Part shown: piece after piece, positions 1 to 6,205 of the stretch | How the letters are laid out: each line of letters opens with the position of its first letter | Position numbering within the stretch: position 1 is the first letter of the stretch | NCBI GenBank assembly: GCA_937902995.1 | Contig: CALEKY010000094.1 | Span: forward strand, 1 to 64,000 | Source: an uncultured Sinobacteraceae bacterium | Lineage (GTDB): Bacteria; Pseudomonadota; Gammaproteobacteria; Steroidobacterales; Steroidobacteraceae | DNA: 64,000 nt | Reading direction: 5' to 3' | Notes under the pieces: model-generated | The model's input: only the letters and a program-made list of their open reading frames with translations | Databases searched by the model: none | What the model was told of the DNA's origin: nothing | Made by a program: the position numbers and the translations under genes

Positions 1-13
1 GCAAGAGTAGCGT

Positions 14-62
14 CCTTCAGCCTATCGCCTTCAGCCTTCAGCCTTCAGTCTTCAGCCTGACG
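14..62 (-). repeat. Degenerate heptamer tandem array (GGCTGAA type)
   Basis: Seven successive 7-bp units, read on the plus strand as CCTTCAG, CCTATCG, CCTTCAG, CCTTCAG, CCTTCAG, TCTTCAG, CCTGACG. On the minus strand the core is GGCTGAA. The array runs into the 3' end of the alcohol dehydrogenase, whose last codons and TGA stop are made of repeat units. If it has a converging partner, that lies left of the window. Confidence 0.8.
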
Positions 63-1174
63 ATCTGCCTAATCGTCTTCCCCTCCGCCAACCGATCGAA
101 CGCCTCATTGATGTCATCGAGCGCAATGCGTTCGCTCAGCAAACGATCGATCGGCAAGCGTCCGGCGCGATACCACTCGATGTAGCGTGGAATATCGCGT
201 GCAGGATCGCAGCTTCCCAAGTAGCTGCCTTTGATCGTGCGCTCTTCGGCGACGATACCGACGTGCGGGATCGAAAATAGGTGTTGGGGATTCGACAAGC
301 CTGCAGTGACCGTCGTACCGCCGCGGCGAGTGATCTGATAGCTCAGCTCCATGGCTTTCACCGAGCCGGCCATTTCGAAGGCGTAGTGCACCCCACCGCG
401 CGTCCAGTCCTTTATCTTCTCGACGGCCTGCGAATCGCGGGCGTTTACGGTGTGAGTTGCGCCGAGCTCTCGCGCCAGCGCGAGTTTCTCGTCCGACAGA
501 TCGCAAGCGACGATCGTCCCTGCCTCTGCGACCTTCGCACCCAACAGCGCTGCAAGGCCGACGCCGCCGAGCCCGACGACAGCGATCGAAGAACCCGGCT
601 CCGGATGCACCGTGTTCGTCACAGCGCCGACCCCGGTCATCACCGCACAGCCGAAAACCGCCGCCTCCTCGAACGACAGCGATGTGTCGATCTTCACGAG
701 CGATTCGCGCGCCATCACGGCATAGTCGGCGAACGCCGAAACACCCAAGTGATGATTCACATCGCGGCCGTCGCGATGCAGTCGGCGAGCACCGCTCAGG
801 AGCTCGCCAGCAGAATTGGCCTTGAAGCCGGGCTCGCACAACGCCGGACGCCCGTGCGTGCACGGCTCGCACATGCGACAACATGGAACGAACGCAGCGA
901 CGACGTGATCGCCGACGCGAAGATCGGTCACGCCCGCCCCCACTTCGACGACTTCGCCTGCGCCCTCGTGACCGAGCGCCATCGGCAACGGACGCGGACG
1001 ATCGCCGTTGATGACCGAGAGATCCGAATGGCACAGCCCCGCTGCGCGCATCTTGACGAGCACTTCGCCCGGTCCCGGAGGATCGAGGTCGATTTCGACC
1101 ACCTGCAACGGACGCGATTGGGCGTAGGGCCGCGGCAGACACATCTCATTCAGTACGGCAGCGCGAGTTTTCAT
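38..1174 (-). CDS. Zinc-dependent alcohol dehydrogenase (MDR superfamily)
   Basis: Medium-chain NAD-dependent alcohol dehydrogenase, expected to interconvert alcohols and aldehydes in the cytoplasm. The 378-residue protein has catalytic-zinc motifs CHSD and GHEGAGEV, a four-cysteine structural-zinc lobe (CCRMCEPC then C), a second catalytic Cys in FGCAVMTG and a Rossmann GLGGVG. An Asp after the next strand (ACDLS) points to NAD. The frame opens upstream at 1291, but MKTRAAVL at 1174 matches the family N-terminus. The last six residues (RLKTEG) and the stop codon are encoded by a heptamer repeat array, so the C-terminal tail is probably not conserved. It resembles class III-like/NDMA-type enzymes; the substrate cannot be told. 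It is divergent from the thioesterase gene. Confidence 0.9.
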   Translation of the reverse strand: MKTRAAVLNEMCLPRPYAQSRPLQVVEIDLDPPGPGEVLVKMRAAGLCHSDLSVINGDRPRPLPMALGHEGAGEVVEVGAGVTDLRVGDHVVAAFVPCCRMCEPCTHGRPALCEPGFKANSAGELLSGARRLHRDGRDVNHHLGVSAFADYAVMARESLVKIDTSLSFEEAAVFGCAVMTGVGAVTNTVHPEPGSSIAVVGLGGVGLAALLGAKVAEAGTIVACDLSDEKLALARELGATHTVNARDSQAVEKIKDWTRGGVHYAFEMAGSVKAMELSYQITRRGGTTVTAGLSNPQHLFSIPHVGIVAEERTIKGSYLGSCDPARDIPRYIEWYRAGRLPIDRLLSERIALDDINEAFDRLAEGKTIRQIVRLKTEG

Positions 1175-1269
1175 GAGCGGCTCTCGGGTTCTTTGGAAGT
1201 TGCAGGCTCGCGATTCTAGCGAGCCGAATGCAAAATGGCGCCCCGCACAATCTCGATGGTTCCCGCTCC

Positions 1270-1704
1270 ATGTCCTCGCCAGCACCGACACCGACTCGCG
1301 CCGATTTCAAGGTCCTGCGTCCGATGCAGACGCGTTGGATGGATAACGATCAGTACGGACACGTGAACAATGTGGCCTACTACTCTTATTTCGACTCGGC
1401 GGTGAACGGCTACTTGATGGAGGCGACGCGCACGGATACGTCCAAACTTTCCGCCATCGGCATCGTTGCCGAGACCGGCTGTCGGTATCTGAAGGAGCTC
1501 AGCTTTCCCGAGCGCCTGCATGTCGGACTGCGACTCGAGAAGCTCGGCAATTCCAGCGTCATATATCAACTGGCCGTCTTTCGCGAAGACGAGCAGGATC
1601 CTGCCGCCATCGGCCGATTCGTGCACGTCTACGTGGATCGGCAGACGCGGCGACCCGTGCCGATTCCGCAAGAGATTCGAAGTGCGCTCGAGGCATTGCA
1701 GTGA
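1270..1704 (+). CDS. Acyl-CoA thioesterase, 4HBT (hotdog) family
   Basis: Hotdog-fold thioesterase of the YbgC/FadM type, expected to hydrolyse acyl-CoA or related thioesters in the cytoplasm. The diagnostic motif DNDQYGHVNNVAYYSYFD contains the catalytic Asp of the 4-hydroxybenzoyl-CoA thioesterase family. The length (144 residues) is normal. The frame begins at 1228, but the ATG at 1270 leaves only a short lead before the conserved core. The stop overlaps the GTG start of the msrB-like gene by 4 nt, so the two are probably translationally coupled. Confidence 0.85.
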   Translation: MSSPAPTPTRADFKVLRPMQTRWMDNDQYGHVNNVAYYSYFDSAVNGYLMEATRTDTSKLSAIGIVAETGCRYLKELSFPERLHVGLRLEKLGNSSVIYQLAVFREDEQDPAAIGRFVHVYVDRQTRRPVPIPQEIRSALEALQ

Positions 1705-2225
1705 ACGGACGGAGGCGCAGATTTCTGCTGGAAGCCTGCGCCCTCTGCGCCGCCAGCGCTGCGCGCCCGCTCTACGCGAATGACGAAGATCACGAGATCC
1801 CCGCGTCTTTTCCGCCGCTGGAACGGCGCGATTTGCCCTGGCACGAGCTGCTCGAACCCGAACGGTTCGAAGTCTTGTTTCTCCAGGAAACCGAATTTCC
1901 GGGCAGCAGCCCGCTCAACGACGAGCACCGCAACGGTACCTATATCTGCGCCGCGTGTTATTTGCCGCTCTTTCGCTCGCGGCACAAATATGACAGCGGC
2001 ACGGGCTGGCCGAGCTTCACCCAGCCGATCGAAGGACACATCGAAACGCGTGTCGATGGCCGAGGACGCGAACCCATCGTGGAATATCACTGCAAACGCT
2101 GCGGAGGCCATCAAGGGCACGTCTTTCGCGACGGACCGCCGCCGCGCGGCGAGCGCTGGTGCAACAACGGCTTGGCACTGATCTTCGTCCCTCGCGAGCA
2201 GCCGCTACCGCCCCTGCGTAAATGA
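1701..2225 (+). CDS. msrB: Peptide-methionine (R)-S-oxide reductase, exported
   Basis: Repairs methionine-R-sulfoxide in proteins. A basic N-terminus (MNGRRRRFLL) followed by a hydrophobic stretch and an AxA-like site suggests a Tat or Sec signal, so it probably acts in the periplasm. Both zinc CxxC motifs are present (CAAC and CKRC), as are the SGTGWPSF core and a resolving/catalytic Cys region RWCNNG. The GTG start overlaps the thioesterase stop. Length is 174 residues, usual for MsrB plus a signal. Confidence 0.9.
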   Translation: MNGRRRRFLLEACALCAASAARPLYANDEDHEIPASFPPLERRDLPWHELLEPERFEVLFLQETEFPGSSPLNDEHRNGTYICAACYLPLFRSRHKYDSGTGWPSFTQPIEGHIETRVDGRGREPIVEYHCKRCGGHQGHVFRDGPPPRGERWCNNGLALIFVPREQPLPPLRK

Positions 2226-2322
2226 TTCATTCGCTCGCCGAATGAATTTTATAGCCCGCAGGCCAATGATCCCCGGGCGTTCCATCGTTATCTTGGGTCC
2301 CAACAATCGTAAGGAGACACAC

Positions 2323-2901
2323 ATGCCCAAGACCGTTGCCGTTCTCGTCGGAAGCCTGCGCCGCGACTCGTTGAGCAAGAAGCTCGCTTTGGCGATTGCC
2401 GATCTGGCCCCGTCCGATCTGACATTCGATCTAGTGCCGATCGCAGATCTGCCTTTGTACAACGAAGACCTGGAGACTCACGAGCCTCCAGCAGCTTGGA
2501 CCGCGTTTCGTAACCGCATCCGCAACGCCGATGCCGTGCTCTTCGTGACACCCGAGTACAACCGCTCGATTCCCGCGGCGCTCAAGAATGCCGTGGATGT
2601 CGGTTCGCGGCCCTACGGCAAGAACGTGTTCAACGGCAAGCCCACCGCGATCGTCTCGACGTCGCTCGGCGCGCTCGGTGGTTTCGGCGCGAACCATCAC
2701 CTGCGCCAGGCGCTGTCGTTCTTGAACATGCCGCTGTTGCCGCAGCCGGAAGCGTACATCGGCAACACTTCGCAGCTGTTCGACGAGCACGGCAAGCTCA
2801 CGAACGAATCGACGGAGCAGTTCCTGCGTCAGTTTGCCGAGTCGTTCGCGAACTGGATCCGGAAAAATTCTGTGGGTGTCGCCACGGAGAAAGCCGCATA
2901 G
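2323..2901 (+). CDS. NADPH-dependent FMN reductase (flavodoxin-like)
   Basis: Flavoprotein of the NAD(P)H-dependent FMN reductase / chromate reductase (ChrR, YieF, ArsH-like) family. It reduces FMN or quinones and often various xenobiotics. Visible motifs are the N-terminal phosphate loop VGSLRRDSLSKKLA, TPEYNRSIPAALKNAVD and STSLGALGG. The 192-residue start at 2323 follows a clear AAGGAG site; the longer frame from 2242 lacks one. The family is clear but the physiological substrate is not. Confidence 0.88.
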   Translation: MPKTVAVLVGSLRRDSLSKKLALAIADLAPSDLTFDLVPIADLPLYNEDLETHEPPAAWTAFRNRIRNADAVLFVTPEYNRSIPAALKNAVDVGSRPYGKNVFNGKPTAIVSTSLGALGGFGANHHLRQALSFLNMPLLPQPEAYIGNTSQLFDEHGKLTNESTEQFLRQFAESFANWIRKNSVGVATEKAA

Positions 2902-2918
2902 GCTTCTGTCGTAGACAT

Positions 2919-2933
2919 CGGCGCCTGGCGCCG
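2919..2933. terminator. Short GC hairpin between convergent genes
   Basis: A 5-bp stem (CGGCG/CGCCG) around a CCTGG loop lies between the convergent FMN reductase and the minus-strand membrane-protein operon. There is no T-run, so any terminator role is weak. Confidence 0.3.
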
Positions 2934-2947
2934 CAAGGAATGCGGCG

Positions 2948-3421
2948 TCAGATGAACCCGATCATTCTCCCAGCCATCGCAACCGCGAACCAGGATGCAA
3001 CGGACAGGACGATCGCCGCGCGGGCAAAGGCGGAGCTGGTCGCCGGCTCGCGAGCAAGCTTTCGGAACAGTACCGCCTGCGCAATGCCGGCGAAGACCAT
3101 GAGCCCCATCTTCCAGCCGAACGCGGTGTTGAAGAAGTAGAGCCGCGGCGTCGCAACGAACATCAGCATGCCGCTCAGCACGACGAGCGCCAACCCCAGC
3201 CACATCGCTCGCGACGTGTCGCATATGACGTCTCGCAAGGATTGATCGGCCAGCACCCGGCCGCTCGCTCTCAGCGCAATGAGCACGAGCGAGCCCAAGA
3301 ACAAGATCAAGCCGAGCACGTGAAGGATCTGCAGGCTTGCACCGACCAAATGATCGGTTTTGCTGATCGCGTGTGCGATCGCGCTCTCTTCGATCGCGGC
3401 AAGAACTTCGAGAATCGTCAT
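2948..3421 (-). CDS. Four-helix membrane protein, DUF6644-like (second copy)
   Basis: Integral membrane protein of 157 residues with about four hydrophobic helices (near residues 30-50, 72-92, 102-118 and 137-155). It resembles the preceding gene in layout: a short amphipathic start, a first helix with a His-containing motif (ILHVLGLILFLGS, versus EGVHLIGLA in its neighbour), then an LVVLSGMLMF helix. This matches the uncharacterised DUF6644 family, assigned from memory of its sequence pattern. It is the last gene of the receptor operon; its start is 1 nt past the upstream stop. Function is unknown. The conserved intramembrane His could bind a metal or haem, but that is inference. Confidence 0.7.
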   Translation of the reverse strand: MTILEVLAAIEESAIAHAISKTDHLVGASLQILHVLGLILFLGSLVLIALRASGRVLADQSLRDVICDTSRAMWLGLALVVLSGMLMFVATPRLYFFNTAFGWKMGLMVFAGIAQAVLFRKLAREPATSSAFARAAIVLSVASWFAVAMAGRMIGFI

Positions 3422-3422
3422 G

Positions 3423-3938
3423 TCAGGACCACGCCGGCAAGTACGGAATCAGGCGTCCGAAGGCGATCGTCAGCGTCCACAACGTGAGCGACGCGAAACC
3501 GGCATAACGGAGCGCCCTCGGCAGCGAAGCAAGCTGGGGCTTGCCCAAGTGGCGAGGTGCTAAAACGAACTCGAAGACGCAGGCGTTGATACCCGCAAGC
3601 AGCAGGAACAGCAGCTTGAACGCGAACGCCGGGCTCGAGAGCATCCGCTCGGCGGACGACCAGAACAACAGACCGCCGGATAGGGACGTCGCCGCAAATC
3701 CCCACAGCACGAACGGCCGCAAATCGCGTAGCAGCCGCTCCAGAGGAATGCGCCGCAGAAAGACACCCATCAAGCGCAGATCGATGGCAAACAACAGCCC
3801 GGTCGAGATCGCCAGACCGATCAGATGCACGCCTTCGATGATCGGATACGCCAGATTCGACTCGGCGATCGCCGTTCCGACCGTCGAGCCTTCGACCCGC
3901 TGCGCCCAGGCCATCAAAGTCGTCGTGAGCTCGCTCAT
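3423..3938 (-). CDS. Membrane protein, DUF6644-like (first copy)
   Basis: Integral membrane protein of 171 residues with about four to five hydrophobic segments. Features resembling DUF6644 are the N-terminal WAQRVEGSTVGTAIAES, the first helix with EGVHLIGLA, a DLRLMGVFLRR loop and a LSGGLLFWSS helix. It is a likely distant paralogue of the next gene. It lies 6 nt downstream of an exported-protein gene in the same operon. Function is unknown. Confidence 0.72.
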   Translation of the reverse strand: MSELTTTLMAWAQRVEGSTVGTAIAESNLAYPIIEGVHLIGLAISTGLLFAIDLRLMGVFLRRIPLERLLRDLRPFVLWGFAATSLSGGLLFWSSAERMLSSPAFAFKLLFLLLAGINACVFEFVLAPRHLGKPQLASLPRALRYAGFASLTLWTLTIAFGRLIPYLPAWS

Positions 3939-3944
3939 TGACGC

Positions 3945-4931
3945 TTACCTCTGCACGGCGACTTGACCGAACGGCCCGTTGTTCTCGACGCAGATGCGCT
4001 CGTACCGCTCGATGATCCGCTCGCCCTTCGGGTGGTTCGCGAACGCCACTTCGAAATGCCAGCCGTCCGGCTCGTCGGCTTCGGTGTAGCGCCGCATCGG
4101 AATCGTCACCGTCCATGGCCGCGTGAAGACCGTGGGATCGGTGATCGTCGCCACGTAATTGAAGCGGTGTCCGTTGTTATCGAAGATGTAGCGCTCGACG
4201 ATGTGCACGTTCTCGCTCGCGAACTCTCCGGTTCGCGCGAATCGTGCTTTCGCGTTGTTGTTCCGTACGTCGACAATGAGCGTGTTGCCCTCCCACCGTC
4301 CGCGCGAATCGGCATTCCAGAGCTTGATGTCCTCCGGCAAATGCGGTTTGCCGTCGAGATGAACGATGCGCGTGCCGGAATTGAACAGCAGCAGCACGTA
4401 GCCCGGATACTGACGGATCTCGAAGCCGTGCCAAGTGAACGACTTCGGCACGCCAGCCGGCGCGCAGCGCGCCAGCGGCTCGATGTATTCGGGTTTGATG
4501 GGGTTGTGGAAGAACTCGAGAAACTCCTGCTGCTTCGCGCGGGCCCACGGCTGGAACGGCACTTGTCCGTCCGGCGGATCGCTGACCCGGCTCGGCGCAC
4601 GCGACTCTCGCGGCCCCTTGGCGACGCGCCCGGTCGGATCGCCCGGCACGCCGCCCTGCGGATCGGTCAGATTGTTGTGGTTTGCGATCGTGTTCGACCA
4701 ATGCCCTTGCACGTCGGGTTGTCCGTCGCTCAGGCGCGGTCCTTTCCACGCGCCCGACTCGATCACCGGCACCGTGGTTTCTCGATGAATGCCCGAGCTC
4801 GAGGAGCGATTGGCCGTCTCTTGTGCGCCCGCGAACAACGGCGCGAGCGCGCAACCGAGAACCAACGCCCGCAAGTAGGTGCTCGAAGTGCGACGCATGC
4901 GAGCGTCGCGATGAATATGTGCACGGATCAC
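3945..4931 (-). CDS. Exported protein of unknown function (paralogue 2)
   Basis: 328-residue protein with an N-terminal signal peptide (hydrophobic LRALVLGCALAPLFAGAQE). It shares with the preceding gene the order GxPDxxGxW, a central FEIRQYPGYVLLLF-like strand, DSRGRWEGNTLIVDV, then GEFASENVHIVERY and a TRPWTVTIPMRR strand. The two are therefore paralogues of one uncharacterised beta-rich family. The GTG start at 4931 is preceded by GAAGGG and lies 1 nt past the upstream stop. An internal ATG at 4898 would give a cleaner signal peptide. No catalytic motif is recognised. Confidence 0.7.
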   Translation of the reverse strand: MIRAHIHRDARMRRTSSTYLRALVLGCALAPLFAGAQETANRSSSSGIHRETTVPVIESGAWKGPRLSDGQPDVQGHWSNTIANHNNLTDPQGGVPGDPTGRVAKGPRESRAPSRVSDPPDGQVPFQPWARAKQQEFLEFFHNPIKPEYIEPLARCAPAGVPKSFTWHGFEIRQYPGYVLLLFNSGTRIVHLDGKPHLPEDIKLWNADSRGRWEGNTLIVDVRNNNAKARFARTGEFASENVHIVERYIFDNNGHRFNYVATITDPTVFTRPWTVTIPMRRYTEADEPDGWHFEVAFANHPKGERIIERYERICVENNGPFGQVAVQR

Positions 4932-4932
4932 G

Positions 4933-5748
4933 TCATTCGCCCTTCGGAAACGGGTAGTACTGCTCGTAGTCGAGCGTGTAGCAGTAGTTCTCGATCAGCT
5001 GGAAGTTCGGCTCGCGATGACGGTGCAGGTGCACAGCGAGCGTCCACGGCCGGCTGAAGACGTTCGGATCTTCGAGCGTGGCGCGATACTCGATCGTGTT
5101 CGCGTCGAGGAACCTCCATCGCTCCACGACGTGCAGCGCCGTGCTGTGGAAGTTTCCGGAACGGTCGAGCCAGGTCTCGTCGGTGAAGTCGCGCACGTCG
5201 ACGACGAGCGTGTCCCCTTCCCAGTGACCGCGCGAATCGCCGAGCCAGAACTCGTGCTCTTCCTCCGGATGCAACGTGCCGTTCGTGTGGATCGTCCGCA
5301 CGGAATGACCGAACTGAAACACGATCGTCAGATCGCGCTCGCGCTGGAAGATCTGGAACGGTTCCGGATAGTAGATCCCGCGCGGCGTGCCGAGCGTCCA
5401 GCACTTCAGCCGCGGATCGTCGGTGAATCGGCGCTCGAAGTTACGCTTACGCTTTTCGAGCGCCGCAGGCAGGTACGGAATCTTGCCGCCTTCGACGACG
5501 CCCGGACTCGGCGGCGCGTCCTTGCGCGGACCGTGCGGTTCCAAATCGAAGTCGGCAGCGCTCGTCGTTTGCCAGATTCCCGAGAAGTCGGGCTTGCCGC
5601 TCGGCAACCGGGGGATCTTCTCGCCCGCGAATGCCGCGAACGGCATGCAGATGAGGCTCAGCATCGCGACCATCGCACCGGTCCGATGCCGCGCGTGAGC
5701 CACGGAGCCGCGTCCAGAATCAAACGCTTCGGCCATGATGCGCTCCAT
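4933..5748 (-). CDS. Exported protein of unknown function (paralogue 1)
   Basis: 271-residue predicted exported protein with a hydrophobic signal (MVAMLSLICMPFAAFAGEK). It shares PSGKPDFSGIWQT, DSRGHWEGDTLVVDV and ALHVVERW blocks with the downstream gene, so it belongs to the same uncharacterised family, usually found with DUF6152-type proteins. The ATG start overlaps the DUF6152-like stop by ATGA; a second Met four codons later is also possible. No enzyme signature is recognised. Confidence 0.7.
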   Translation of the reverse strand: MERIMAEAFDSGRGSVAHARHRTGAMVAMLSLICMPFAAFAGEKIPRLPSGKPDFSGIWQTTSAADFDLEPHGPRKDAPPSPGVVEGGKIPYLPAALEKRKRNFERRFTDDPRLKCWTLGTPRGIYYPEPFQIFQRERDLTIVFQFGHSVRTIHTNGTLHPEEEHEFWLGDSRGHWEGDTLVVDVRDFTDETWLDRSGNFHSTALHVVERWRFLDANTIEYRATLEDPNVFSRPWTLAVHLHRHREPNFQLIENYCYTLDYEQYYPFPKGE

Positions 5749-6188
5749 CAGCGTCCGGACGCGTTCGCTGCGGTGCGCGGCGCATCTTGCGCACCGCCCG
5801 TCTGGAACGTGCGGCCGTCCGGCAACGTCACGGTCACCGAATAACCGTACGGGCCGCCGTTCTTCGCGCGATAGCCTTTGATGTGCACCTCAGTGCCCAC
5901 CGCCACATCGGCTTTCGTCAAGCCGATCTTGGATAGTTGATTCGGTGCGCCGAATTCGACGCCCCAGTTCGTCACCGTTCCGTCCGGCTGTTGCACATCG
6001 AAGTACAACCAACTGTGCGGGTTCACCCACTTCACCTTCGTCACGGTGCCCTTGAGATCGATCGGCTGATCGGCATCGAACTCGGCAGCGAAGGCGTGAT
6101 GGGCAACGCTGCGCCCGGCGATTGCGATCACCGCCAACCCTGCGAAGGCCAACAGCGCGGCACGCGAAGTGCGGCTGGAAATCGACAT
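5748..6188 (-). CDS. DUF6152-like exported small protein
   Basis: 146-residue protein with a signal peptide ending near VAHHAFAAEF. The rest fits the DUF6152 pattern: HHAFAAEFDADQPIDLKGTV, then VKWVNPHSWLYFDV, then a second strand pair with GTEVHIKGYRAKNG. The GTV-xxVxWxNPHxxxxxD layout suggests a small OB-like beta barrel (inference). The start at 6188 has a good GGAGGAA site; the longer upstream frame overlaps the receptor gene and is not used. It lies 17 nt after the receptor stop and is coupled to the next gene by ATGA. Confidence 0.75.
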   Translation of the reverse strand: MSISSRTSRAALLAFAGLAVIAIAGRSVAHHAFAAEFDADQPIDLKGTVTKVKWVNPHSWLYFDVQQPDGTVTNWGVEFGAPNQLSKIGLTKADVAVGTEVHIKGYRAKNGGPYGYSVTVTLPDGRTFQTGGAQDAPRTAANASGR

Positions 6189-6205
6189 AGGTTCCTCCAC
6201 GAGAA

